From positions 1,550,001-1,614,000 of the forward strand of contig JAGYXB010000687.1 of assembly GCA_022495005.1 (NCBI GenBank): 64,000 nt of DNA. The letters are read 5' to 3'. The notes beneath the pieces are model-generated. The model searched no databases, had not been told where the DNA came from, and worked only from the letters and a program-made list of their open reading frames with translations. The translations under genes were made by a program, and so were the position numbers. This document shows positions 47,501 to 57,597 of the stretch, piece by piece. The stretch is from Rhyacophila brunnea (Eukaryota; Arthropoda; Insecta; Trichoptera; Rhyacophilidae). Position 1 is the stretch's first letter. Every line of letters starts with the position of its first letter.

Positions 47501-47727
47501 TCGAAAAGTTTCGAATATTATTTGCAACGTGTGTCTTCTACAAGCGAAATGATTTCGATAATTTTTTAACAATGCTGCTCGTTACCTACGGCCTCGACAA
47601 GCGTTCTATTTTCTATGGGTAATATTTTTTTTTATGCGCGAAAAATTTGCATTCCAGTGGCGTAGAAACCACCTAAATTTAACGATTACAATATGGAACA
47701 TTTGTATCCAGAATATTAGTGAGGTGC
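44557..47727. other. No recognised gene
   Basis: Possible lone hAT ends are ATCGCGCCACTG at about 45187, TTACGCCACTG at about 46703 and CAGTGGCGTAGAAACC at about 47656, with no pairings established. A slightly GC-raised stretch at 47425-47600 contains ATGGCGGTCC in a favourable start context, but the 29-codon frame is not the nrv2 N-terminus. Confidence 0.35.
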
Positions 47728-47764
47728 AGTTTTCACATCTCCATAATATGGAGATGTGAAAACT
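47728..47764. repeat. Perfect 18-bp hairpin upstream of nrv2 exon
   Basis: AGTTTTCACATCTCCATA and TATGGAGATGTGAAAACT are exact reverse complements around a single A. The 37-bp palindrome lies about 950 bases upstream of the exon at 48713. Confidence 0.85.
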
Positions 47765-48712
47765 ATATTAAACTATATTATATACATATTTGTATATACA
47801 ACAGGATTCAAGCATCATATTCCTAACATTGGATCACAACCAAAGAGATTAGAATCGTGCAATGTCTTTGATTACGACTCGTATTTTTGGCGGGAATTGT
47901 CCTTTATTTGATTTCATATTTACTAAGGAATATCAATACTTTCTTAAAATTTATTTTATTCCTAATATTCGATTTCAAAACACCATAACTCATGTAGGTA
48001 TATAATAATATTGTTATTTTCATTTCGTTATAATATATGTTATTTAAATGTTCTTATTTGAATATAAAAATATCAATATGTATTTTTGGTACCTAACTAA
48101 TGGTTTATTTGAGAATAAGACCTCATTTACAGAATGTTGAAACTCTTCATTGTGTATTTTTCAAAAAAAATTTTTTTTGATGCATTCATGACAGCAGGTT
48201 GTCAATGACAGAAGACGCAGTACACTTTACCAAAAAACAAATGCGCAGAGTGGATGGATAAATTAATCAGTGCCATATATTTTTTTTATTATAAATGACT
48301 GACCATTTTATTTTTATTGTTAACATCTGAATTAGAGTACTCCCCTGCCAAAACATAAACACACTATTCAAAATTAAAAAGGTTGTAATGAATATTTTGT
48401 TTTCAATAACCAATATGGTAGCCGCTATCGAATCTTTCTATCAGGCTGCCATATTTGTGGCAGTGCTCGAAAACAAAATTAAATATTACGGAGTAGATTA
48501 GATGATGATAAATAATCACTTAGTAGTGACTCATCGCTACTGATATATAAATACCTTGAATAATATAGTATTTAAGTAATAGTTTAAAAAAATATATTTG
48601 TATTCTTTTTGATATCTATAATTAATTTTGGACTGTTCAATCTTAACGAAAATGTATTTATATATGAGAACTATATAACAATGGTACTAATTTTATTTTT
48701 CTTCTGTTTCAG

Positions 48713-48973
48713 CTAAAATTTGCCTGTTCTACACAATTTTCTATGGGGTATTAGCAGCATTAGTGGCGATATGCATGTGGGTGTTCTTCCAAACGATTGA
48801 CCCGAGAACGCCTACGTGGCAGCTGGACAAGAGCATCATCGGCACTAATCCCGGCCTCGGATTCCGTCCCCTGCCGCCCGATGACCAGGTCGAGAGCACC
48901 CTCATCTGGTACAAAGGAACCAACAAAGAAGACTACGGGTACTGGACTAGCGCCTTAGATGACTTTATTGCAG
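48713..48973 (+). CDS. nrv2: nrv2 exon: membrane anchor and start of ectodomain
   Basis: The gene encodes the beta subunit of the Na+/K+-ATPase, a single-pass type II membrane glycoprotein. It is needed to fold and deliver the catalytic alpha subunit to the plasma membrane and, in insects, also contributes to septate junctions. The exon follows a strong acceptor (polypyrimidine tract, CAG at 48710-48712) and ends at donor GTAACG (48974). It starts with two bases completing a split codon, and G is expected before CT, giving alanine. It encodes KICLFYTIFYGVLAALVAIC then MWVFFQTIDPR, the transmembrane helix, followed by TNPGLGFRPLPP and LIWYKGT. Both blocks match insect Nrv2 closely. It ends with one base of the next codon. 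The upstream N-terminal exon is not visible. Confidence 0.96.
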
Positions 48974-49072
48974 GTAACGAAACTTCATTATATTATTGAT
49001 CACAATCGATCGTATCAATATAATTTCCATGTTAGAATGAGCACTGAAAAGGTCATTCACAAATGTTGGAAG

Positions 49073-50271
49073 CAGTGGCGAAGACTCCATACTGGGCAAT
49101 TATTTGAGGTCTATTTTCATAAGAAAAATATTTTTTAATTGCATATTGACGTATTTAAATAATCACTCATACATATTCTACAAAAATAATTTAATTTGTC
49201 AACGACATCTGTCGTATATGTAGGGAATGTATTATAAATATATACAGATTACAGAACCAAACTGTCAAAAGGTTTAAATAAAACATGCCAGAGCGAGACA
49301 TCTGTCTTTACCATACGCCGAGGAATGCTGATGTTTTTTTTTTTTTTTTTGTATAGAATTTATGTCACGTGACCTCAGCATTTATATCGCAATGTATGCA
49401 ATATGGTAGGCTCCGATGGCTAAGCGTAAAACCTTTACATGTAATATTGTCTATGACTGCAGCTTTGTCCAAAATAATTAATAATATTAATAACTAGATA
49501 ATTTAGAAATTTATTTCTTTGGCATTCATTCACATATAAATAGGTACCTAAATATAGAAGGTCGTCAGTGAGCTATTGAAATTTCACCAAATTAGTGTGT
49601 ACCTCACTAATATCGTATTATTTTCTTATTTCCCTTAACTCAAACTCATTTAGTGCTAACACCGCGACTGGCGCGTTTGGAGTCGTTGGCCATTAGACAT
49701 CGTTGTTGGCTTAAGCGTTGGACTATCACACCGTAGGTCCCAGGTTCGAATCCTGGGTCTGGCAAGTACACATATTGTTTTTCAATTTGTGTGTGAGTCA
49801 GGGTATGGACCTAATAGGTTGAGCAAGTGGCTGACATCCATTTCTCGTAAAAAACAAAAAAATCTGTTAATACAAACCTCTACTCTGTGGAGGCCCATAT
49901 GATCCTATTACGATCGGACATGGTAAAAAAAAAAAAAAAAAAAAAAAAATTAAAAGTTTAGCAGTGATTGTGTTAAGTATACCTGACAAGTGTGGTGTTT
50001 TTCTCTGATCTCTACAGCCTACATATTTCCAAAAGTCACCCTTCGACACTGGCTCAAAGCCTCCTTTGTATATAATCTCCCGCCGTACAATTGGAGACAA
50101 AAGAGAAGCCATTTAGTTGATTCTCCATTTACATAGATATGAAAAATAACATATTTTGGATTTCGAAAATGAAACCATTATACCTATAAGCCCTATTTTT
50201 GTAATATAAGTGTGCTTTTTTTCTCTGATCTCAACAGCCTACATCTTTCCAAAAGTCACCCTTCGCCACTA
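49073..50271. mobile_element. hAT MITE (CAGTGGCGAAGACTCC subfamily) with duplicated right end
   Basis: The left end CAGTGGCGAAGACTCCATAC matches the copy at 36209. Two right ends occur: ACAGCCTACATATTTCCAAA..CTTCGACACTG at about 50016-50053, and ACAGCCTACATCTTTCCAAA..CTTCGCCACTA at 50236-50271. Flanks GTTGGAAG (49065-49072) and ACTGGAAG (50272-50279) share six of eight bases, which favours the outer right end. A SINE lies inside at 49690-49950. Confidence 0.7.
49690..49950 (+). mobile_element. tRNA-derived SINE, nrv2 intron copy 1
   Basis: The A-box area is GGCTTAAGCGTTGGACTATC. The B-box lies in CCCAGGTTCGAATCCTGGGT. The family body follows: TACACATATTGTTTTTCAAT, GGTATGGACCTAATAGG, AAGTGGCTGACATCC, GGCCCATATGATCC. 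The 3' end GATCGGACATGG is followed by a run of about 24 A residues. The intact B-box, long A-tail and close match to the copies at 53556 and 57405 suggest a fairly young insertion. Confidence 0.88.
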
Positions 50272-50449
50272 ACTGGAAGTCATGTCAAATAATCAAAGTA
50301 AAAACAAAATATAGGGTGTTCCAACTGTTAGTTGAAAGTTTTCTTAAATAAAACACATTTTAAAGTGACAATGGAATTTTTATTATTCTATCTGAAGGTT
50401 TGATTAATCGTTGATATGACCACCATGGCTTCATTGATAAATAAATGAT

Positions 50450-51212
50450 TATGATGAACTAAGCATACAATTTGCACATGGTGCTGGTCAGTTTTTAAAA
50501 TTCAATTAAACCCTGCCTAAATCAAACCATATTAGTTAAGGTATGCTATGGGCGATCCGACAAAAAAAAAATAGTAGATTCGACAAAAATAGTGCACACT
50601 TTTTCAGTCATACTTATTTGTTTTCTTTGAATTAAAGAATGGTTTAATGCAGGGTTGGCGAACCTTTTTACGTACGCGTGGCAAAATTTCCCTAATATTA
50701 TTTTTCAGCAGTTTTTCATGGAGAATAAAATGAAAAAAAAGTTTTTAAAATATATTCCCTATCATGGAACGGTTTTCAATTTTTTGCGTTTATGTTTGAG
50801 ACAAAATAAAAAACAACTGTTTATTTGAGTGACTGCCAATAAATTTCATCAAGCTTCTTGCATGAATATTTTTATTTTTTATTGCCTGATTGGTCTCAAG
50901 CATTATTAATCGATCAAACTCAGAGTGTCGCGGCATGCCTTCCCCCGTCGCCTGATGGGGTCAGTGCGATAATATTATATGACACATAAAGCGTAAGGAC
51001 CGACCTATGCAATAATTATATATTTACATTAAACGAAATGCCTATTCTTGAAGAGTATTTGCCATGTATATTTTATACAATTTGATCTGATATTTCATAA
51101 TCATTTTATGATCATGCATGAATTTTGTCGTTTCTGTTTGGTAAAAATAATATTAAAGACAAAATTTAGTGTGCACTATTTATGTCGGAGCCTACCACCA
51201 CCCTTCGCCACT
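50450..51212. mobile_element. Truncated hAT MITE, CAGTGGCG family, disrupted
   Basis: The interior sequences TTTTTAAAATTCAATTAAACC, CTATGGGCGATCCGAC and TAGTGCACACTTTTTCAGTC match the copy at 5801. A right end (ATTTATGTCGGAGCCTACCA, CCCTTCGCCACTG) lies at 51168-51212. The left terminus is missing. A foreign segment beginning CAGGGTTGGCGAACC at about 50653, perhaps another hAT, separates the two parts. Confidence 0.6.
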
Positions 51213-52298
51213 GTTATGAGTAATACATGCATTTTGACAGCTGTCAAAAGTAAGCTTCAATTTTGATAACTGCATTATAAATGCATAACGTAGAATTAAT
51301 ATAATACACATCACTTAATATTTTCAATTGAAAGTGGGTAGGTACATATTATTATTAAATTTAGCGTTCACATAGCATGTTGTTCCACTTCGCGAAATAC
51401 TCGACTTAACAATAGGCAGACCATAATACATACAGCAATTGTAGTTTAAAACTTATTCAAATGTATGTTTAATGTGCTCATTTGAAATATTAACCACTAC
51501 CACATTACCATTTTTAAGAATAGATAATGAAAGCATTATGCTGTGACTAAAATGACAGTGTTCAACCAGATTTTCTTGTTATTTTTAAGATATCGAAACC
51601 TAAAAATTTATTAGTATTAGCGCGTTTCCCAATAATGTATATCGGTAAAAGATATAAGGTGCTTCATTATTGAAGACTTTATTTCAATATTGTATATACA
51701 GTCAACAGCTGTAGATGAGGGTAGTTTGATAAGCTAGGTAAACATAATGGAATCTTATTTATTTTTCAAGACAAACTCTCAATCTAACACGTTACTCCTA
51801 TGATATTCGAGGACATTATATTTTCTGCTCAAACTAATTATTTTTTGAATTGAACAGATAGTTTTTCCTTTCGAGCCATTGGTTTAGATTTGGGAATATA
51901 GAGGGTCCTTGTTGTCCGAGGGTAATTGGGACTGAAAAAAATACCTATTGAAGGGAATCCGCTTAAAATTAAAACTTTTAATTTTACTTTTACTTTTTTA
52001 ATTGTGACACATTTAGAAAAGAAAAAGACATGTGAGCGAGACAGAAATAGCGTAGGACTGTGGGATTGACAGATTGAAAAGTGACAGTTGACGACTGTGC
52101 GCTATTGCGCTTGCGTTTTTTATGTGTTTTTATAGTTTTTTTTTGAGTTTTCCTGCAAATCCGTAACTGCGGGGACTCAGATAACGAATACTCGGATAAT
52201 GAGAACCCGGTGTAGATCAATGTAGGGGACAAACAACATTACCAATTTAGCATTTTTCTAAATATGAATTTGCCAAACGGCGCATTAAATGTTGCACA

Positions 52299-52683
52299 TC
52301 GTCGGTGTTTTGTAAAAAGGGCGAATTAACCAAAATGCTATTTTACAGGAGGAGGATTTTTAACTTTTGACATTTATTTGTTTATTACCTGTGGATGATT
52401 ATAAATATCTAACAAGTTTATAATAAAGCTTAGAAAGAATACTGTCATTATAATAGGCAGTTATTATATAATATTTTAAAAGGCCTAATATGTCACATTT
52501 GCTTTTTATTCATAATACTAAATGGATATTCGCCCTTACGATTATCATTTTTAAGTACTTTCCTGTGGAGATACAAATTCGCCGTTTTTACACAACAAAA
52601 CTAGTGGGGTACATATTGTATTTTCATTAAAATCTCGATTTCGCCAAAATGGTTGATTCGCTCTTTTTACAAAACATCGACGA
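52299..52683 (+). mobile_element. TIR MITE, nrv2 intron copy 1
   Basis: The left end TCGTCGGTGTTTTGTAAAAA GGGCGAATTAACC and the right end are imperfect inverted repeats of about 40 bases. TA follows on the right and CA, a mutated TA, precedes on the left, suggesting a mariner-type target. It is 385 bp long without coding capacity. A second copy at 54483-54865 lies in the opposite orientation and matches along its whole length with only a few small differences. Confidence 0.88.
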
Positions 52684-52762
52684 TATTTACAACACCCCAA
52701 ACTATATAATATTTATTTTAATCTTTACGCCAACATTAACAGGTTCATTTTTTCAATTCCAG

Positions 52763-53055
52763 TATACAAGACACCAGGTCTGACACCCGGCAGAGGTCAA
52801 AATATTGCCACATGTGATTATGGCAAACCCCCCCCGAAGGGATCCGTCTGTGATGTGGACGTCAAGCTGTGGAATGCGTGTGCCCCCGAAAATCACTACA
52901 GCTATCACAAAAATTCCCCCTGTATATTCTTAAAGCTCAACAAGATCTTTGGCTGGATTCCAGAATACTACAATGATACGTCAGATTTGCCCCCGAAAAT
53001 GCCCAAGGATCTGGTAGAATACATTAAGGGTGAAAATACATCAAATCATCACATG
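52763..53055 (+). CDS. nrv2: nrv2 exon: ectodomain with first two disulfide pairs
   Basis: Joined in frame to the previous exon (the split codon gives Val), this encodes VYKTPGLTPGRGQNIATCDY, then GKPPPKGSVCDVDVKLWNAC, KNSPCIFLKLNKIFGWIPEY and YNDTSDLPPKMP. The four cysteines (ATC, SVC, NAC, SPC) are those that form the first two disulfides of the beta-subunit extracellular domain. NDT and NTS near the end are candidate N-glycosylation sites. The CIFLKLNKI-GWIPEYY core is a hallmark of insect Nrv2. The acceptor CAG ends at 52762, and the exon ends at ATG before donor GTAAGT (53056) in phase 0. Confidence 0.97.
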
Positions 53056-53555
53056 GTAAGTTTAAGGTCAAAGGCTATGCTCTGACCAATATACTATGCA
53101 ATGTAAACAGAGTGTCTTAGAGCCCACTGGTCGTACTGGGCGACAGTAGATCTCAGGCGGGCGATTTCCCCACCAAACAGACCCAGTGATATGGAATGCT
53201 TCGCAACAGGCGTGTTTTGCTAAAAACTTTTTTTTATTGTTGCTATCGGTCTAAGATTTACACGATATGATTTTTTGTGGTCGGCTGATATGCTATCGAT
53301 CTACTTTCTGAGATAATTAAAGGCAAACATTAAATTTGAAAAACAACTCCTTTGGTGATGACATCGCAACTATACTGCGGAGTGTAGTAAATCCGCCGCC
53401 AGAGTCTAGCAAATTCCATACCCTTACCCGTCTTCTGTGGGCTCCCTGCATTAATGATTGATTAGATTTTTTTTTATCAGTGGCAAAGACTCAGTACTAA
53501 ACTATTATTTAACATTCACCCTGACCAAAATATTTTGACCACATATTTTTTTTTC

Positions 53556-53763
53556 TGACCATGTCCGATCCTAATAGGATCATATGGGCCTCTACAGAGT
53601 AGAGGTTTGTTTTTTACGAGAAATGGATGTCAGCCACTTGTTCAACCTATTAGGTCCATACCCTGACTCACACACAAATTGAAAAACAATATGTGTACTT
53701 GCCAGACCCAGGATTCGAACCTGGGACCCACGGCGTGATAGTCCAACGTTTAAGCCGCGCCAC
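53556..53763 (-). mobile_element. tRNA-derived SINE, nrv2 intron copy 2
   Basis: This is the same family as 49690 but reversed. The minus strand reads GGCGCGGCTTAAACGTTGGA (A-box area), CCCAGGTTCGAATCCTGGGT (B-box), the common body, and the GATCGGACATGGTC tail with a short A-rich end. It sits in the 1076-bp intron 53056-54131. Confidence 0.88.
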
Positions 53764-54131
53764 ATATACTATTTGCTAAACATAATACAATTACTGTGAA
53801 TAATTGATTTATTATTCCATCTGTATGATTGTAGTTAGAATGGGAGAAATTTAGGGACATCTTTAAATATTATGAAATTATTGGTTTATTTATAATTATC
53901 GCAACTAATATTTGTATGAAGATAACTAGTGCCACATGTTTAGAAAGATGTGGAAGATTCATAAGTTTCTATAGAAAAACACTATTGAAAATTTTTAAAG
54001 GTTTAGCTTTTGGAAATAAGCACTCATACAAAATGGCTGCTTGAAAACAGCTGATATTAATAAACAACATATTTCAATCTTGTCGAATTTTGTATTTGAT
54101 AAATAATAATGTTATTTCTCTTGTGTTTCAG

Positions 54132-54300
54132 TTGAACACTATATGGGTGTCATGTGAGGGAGAAAATCCTGCTGATGTTGAAAATATTGGCCCCATTGCT
54201 TACTACCCAAGAAGGGGTTTCCCGGGATTCTTTTATCCATTTGAAAACTCTGAAGGCTACCTCAGTCCCCTCGTCGCTGTACATCTGGAGAGACCCAAAA
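54132..54300 (+). CDS. nrv2: nrv2 exon: third-disulfide cysteine and C-terminal fold
   Basis: It encodes LNTIWVSCEGENPADVENIG, PIAYYPRRGFPGFFYPFENS, and EGYLSPLVAVHLERPK. WVSCEGE supplies the first cysteine of the third disulfide. The YYP..GFPG..YP..N..GYLSPLVAV block is the conserved beta-subunit segment close to the alpha-subunit contact. The acceptor CAG ends at 54131 and the donor is GTATGT at 54301. The exon ends with one base of a split codon. A mariner-like MITE begins only 27 bases into the following intron. Confidence 0.97.
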
Positions 54301-54482
54301 GTATGTTACTAACTATGTAATAATATACATAACTTGAAAACACCTCAGATATATATACCCACTAGAAATAAAATCAGGGAATATTAATAATTAAATTAAT
54401 TACTAATCTATTTTCAATTTAATCTAAGTCTATTTAAATACACAAAATCCGAAAGTCAATAATAACACGAGCATTTCATATA

Positions 54483-54865
54483 TCGTCGGGTTTTGTAAAA
54501 AGGGCGAATCAACCATTTTGGCGAAATCGAGATTTTAATGAAAATACAATATGTACTCCACTAGCTTTGATGTGTAAAAACGGCGAATTTTTATCTCCAC
54601 AGGAAAGTTCTTGAAAACGATAATCAACTAAAATTAAATTAATTAAAATTACGAAATAAAAAGCAAATGTGACATATTTGGCCTTTTAAAATATTATATA
54701 ATAATACCTATTATAATGACAGTATTCTTTCTGAGCTTTATTATAAACTTGTTAGATATTTATAATCATCTACAGGTAAAAAACAATTAAATGTCAAAAG
54801 TTAAAAATCCTCCTCCTGTAAAGTAGCATTTTGGTTAATTCGCCCTTTTTACAAAACACCGACGA
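54483..54865 (-). mobile_element. TIR MITE, nrv2 intron copy 2, inverted
   Basis: This is the reverse complement of the 52299-52683 element. Matches run from TCGTCGGTGTTTTGTAAAAA through AGGAGGAGGATTTTTAACTT, AAGAATACTGTCATTATAAT and GGCGAATTTTTATCTCC (read by strand) to the far end. TA flanks both sides (54481-54482, 54866-54867). The length is 383 bp. Confidence 0.9.
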
Positions 54866-54901
54866 TATGACCTACTAGTTTAAATTGTCATCATTAGATA
54901 C

Positions 54902-54976
54902 GAGGCTCGTAGCATAATTGGTTAATGCATAGAATGGCGCGACACCGATGGTTATACAGGTTCAAATTCTGTTGAG
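54902..54976 (+). other. tRNA-like sequence, probably SINE-derived
   Basis: GAGGCTCGTAGCATAATTGG and TTAATGCATAG resemble a tRNA 5' half with an A-box. GGTTCAAATTC is a good B-box at the expected spacing, and a T run follows at 54988. The arms do not pair well enough for a functional tRNA, and the sequence lies inside a transposon. Confidence 0.4.
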
Positions 54977-55315
54977 TTTTGTATTTTTTTTTCAAATATG
55001 ACTTTCTAGTGGGTATATCTGAGGTGTTTTCAAGTTATGTATGTTCAATATATGGAATGTTACATTCTCAAAATCTTTTATTCATTAAATAAAAGAAATG
55101 GTTTATGTAATAACTGAAATTCATCTCGATTTACCAGGTAGATGGAAAAATCTATCTAATCTACGCTAATGACAATTTTCAGCTTACATGCCATACATTA
55201 TTGCATATTATGTTGATTAAAATTATTATAAGTATAATGTAATAGAATACAATCTTGATCACTTTTTTCCGCGAACTGGTCATAAAACCAAGGCCTGAAC
55301 AAAAAATAACCAAAA

Positions 55316-56055
55316 TACCCCGTTTACACGTGGATGGATTTACTGCTGACAGTATGTATTATCGACTAGCTTGCAAAATTCGCATCTGGCGTATGGCGTT
55401 AAATCTAGCACTTTTTTGACACCACAAACAGTTTAAAAATTATCATAATAAAGGTAGAATAATATATCAGATTTGCTTGAAAATCAACATGCTGATGTTT
55501 TTTTGTACCTTTAATCTTACTAAAAAAAAAAGTAACCGATGGTAGTGCCACCTGTCAGCATTACTGTTTCTACGCTCAATGTGTTCAATACGCAGACAGA
55601 GACTATGTAGCTGTGTGCCTGTGTGCTGTGCATACCCTTGCAAGACAGAGAGAGTAGGTATGTGTATGCGTCAGTGTGTGTGCTATGCTATGTTGCTCCC
55701 CGTTACAGACAGATAAATCAAGACTTATGACTTGTTATATGTTTTATGACTTACTTTACTGTAAAATACTAAATTGTTTTTTAATCTTTGTTTTTGTAAA
55801 AACTATGTTGTTAATTATGACATATTCTTTTGGAAATGCTAATTTCTAGACACTCTTTCAATTTAAAAAGAAATCTAGCATTTTTTTCTGCGATCAAGCT
55901 TATTGTATCATACCCAATGCCCTGGCAATTTTTGTGAACGACAGTTGTTGGCAACACTGATTATCGCATCCATAACAAGAAAATGCACGACTAACCACGT
56001 ATTGTCATGCAAGTTGCTAGATTGCATGCATGAATCAAAAAAGTTCAAGAGCGAA
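55316..56055 (+). repeat. CCCCGTTTACAC repeat, 55 kb copy, split by hAT
   Basis: TACCCCGTTTACACGTGGAT, GGATTTACTGCTGACAG (55316-55365) continue after the insertion as CATAACAAGAAAATGCACGA, TTGCATGCATGAATC, AAAAAAGTTCAAGAGCG (55960-56055). Order and sequence follow the uninterrupted copy at 16250-16393. Confidence 0.65.
55366..55959. mobile_element. hAT-type insertion (594 bp) with 8-bp TSD
   Basis: The right end GTTGTTGGCAACACTG is a typical hAT terminus. The left end (CTAGCTTGCAAAATTCG) is diverged. Flanking octamers ATTATCGA (55358-55365) and ATTATCGC (55960-55967) differ by one base, and the 16 kb copy of the host repeat lacks the insert. The interior includes a reversed GCTAGATTTAACGCCATA motif also found at 1749 and 26893, and a GT/CA-rich low-complexity patch at about 55590-55700. 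Confidence 0.65.
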
Positions 56056-56076
56056 CCGTCTGCAGTTTGTATTCTT

Positions 56077-56171
56077 AGTTCAATGAAAACAACATAAATA
56101 TGACTGACAAAGTTTAGTGTGCACTATATATATGTCGGATCTCAACTGCCTACCTCCACCCTTCGCCACTG
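56077..56171. mobile_element. Solo right end of the CAGTGGCG hAT MITE family
   Basis: TTCAATGAAAACAACATAAA, TATGACTGACAAAGTTTAGT, CTACCTCCACCCTTCGCCACTG matches the right terminus of the copies at 5801 and 33041. No left end is present nearby. Confidence 0.75.
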
Positions 56172-57404
56172 AAAGACATATTATAAATGTATAGCTTTTT
56201 ATGCCAAATGTAGAGTTACTTGTCAATATTTTTAGTTAATTTAGTATAAAGATGGTTAAACTGTGTCGTGTTTAAATTTGTAGCCGTACTGGAAACAAGA
56301 TGACGGTATAACGTTATATAAGTTAATAATAATAAAATTGAGATTCTACTATGCGTCATATGCAAAGAAAACGGCTTCATATAGTTGGACAATATCCTCT
56401 CTCTTTAGCATTATTGCTTTGAGTATAAAACAAAATAAAAGAACAAAGTGAAACATCTAAAAGCTAAATAATTGTATACAATATAAAATAATGCATTATA
56501 TGGCACCTTCAATTTTATTTCATTCGGTGTTGGTTAAAAATAATAATACCTCATTATGAAGGCAAAAGTTTGACTCATTATAATAAGTAAATGCTGGGAA
56601 TGGGACAACTGAGCACCAGGACAATTGGGCACCGCACTGTCAAATGAAATAAATAGCCGTTCGTTAAGATATTATACAGAAAGTAGACAAGGAATTTTAA
56701 TCAGTTTCTATCTAATACTTACTAGTTTTAATTCATTTTGCTGTAACATAATGAATGGTTTTTATTGCGTATTGAGAATTATCATGCCTGAGGCTGAGGT
56801 TTTAAAAAAAAAAAGCAAAATCTCTTCTCGGAATTTAACATATTAAATCATTATTTATGTGTGCATATTTAAATTCTAACCAAATATTAAATAAGAATAT
56901 AAGAATTTGAATATAAAAAATAATATTAAATATCCGGTTAACCGAATGGCTGCTAATGACCTCTTAAGACCCGAACTTTTCAGTGAACGGAACGCCGCTC
57001 ATACAAAAATGACGTCTTTGGACGTCCCGCTATAAACGGGATTTTACTATGATATCAATTATTTTAAACATACAAATATGTTGAACACACAACGACATAT
57101 ATTGGGAATATCGGCACATACTCAGAATTAAAGCAGAATTAAACAGAAACGTAAAATGATTCTGTTTTTTTATTTTTGCAATAAAATTCGCGGCATACAC
57201 CTACCGGCAATAAAAAGGTTAATAACTAATGTATTAAGAATTTGGACTGTTAACCGTGTTTTTGATTATTTTAGAAACACACGGTTTCCCAGTTTCGGTT
57301 TACCCCAATTTGGACGCCAAAGTATGCTATAATCTTATTTAGAATTATACGATTGATACAATTTTAGATTTTGACCATGTGTGAATAATTACACCGCCTA
57401 TAGC

Positions 57405-57597
57405 TTCGTGGGTCCCAGGTTCGAATCCTGGGTCTGGCAAGAACACATTTGTTTTTCAATTGTGTATGAATCAGAGTATGGACCTAATAGGTTGAGCAAG
57501 TGGCTGACATTCATTTCTCGTAAAAACATAATTTGTTAATACAAATCTCCACTCTGTAGAGGCCCATATGATCTTTTTAGGATCGGACGTGGTCGAA
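57405..57597 (+). mobile_element. tRNA-derived SINE, nrv2 intron copy 3, 5'-truncated
   Basis: It starts just before the B-box (GGGTCCCAGGTTCGAATCCT) and runs through the common body to GATCGGACGTGGTCGAAAG. The A-box is missing. Orientation is plus, the same as the gene. It ends about 85 bases before the last exon, close to where the branch point and polypyrimidine tract must lie. Confidence 0.85.

Larger units (their letters stand above)
48974..52762 (+). other. nrv2 intron (3.8 kb), filled with transposons
   Basis: Bounded by GT at 48974 and AG at 52761-52762. It holds a hAT MITE (49073-50271) with a SINE inside, a truncated MITE of the same family ending at 51212, a possible hAT left end (CAGGGTTGGCGAACC, about 50653), and a TIR MITE at 52299-52683 only 79 bases before the next exon. 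The 51213-52298 stretch has no recognised content. Confidence 0.85.
54328..55039. mobile_element. TA-flanked TIR element (712 bp) hosting another MITE
   Basis: The left end CATAACTTGAAAACACCTCA continues GATATATATACCCACTAGAAA. The right end is its reverse complement with a 4-base length difference, ending at 55039. TA dinucleotides flank it (54326-54327, 55040-55041). The MITE 54483-54865 lies inside, so this outer element is older. It also includes the tRNA-like stretch at 54902. Confidence 0.85.

Noticed and set aside
47480..47567. ATGGCGGTCC start in good context, as a candidate nrv2 first exon
   Set aside because: The 29-codon translation has no similarity to Nrv N-termini and runs to a stop without a suitable donor.
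49690..49780. tRNA-like head with a perfect B-box
   Set aside because: The same head is followed by the same non-tRNA body in several other places and by a poly-A tail, which identifies it as a SINE.
54902..54976. Possible tRNA gene with A- and B-box-like sequences and a downstream T run
   Set aside because: The acceptor and anticodon arms do not pair convincingly and the sequence lies inside a TIR element, so it is more likely a SINE-derived or chance tRNA-like remnant.
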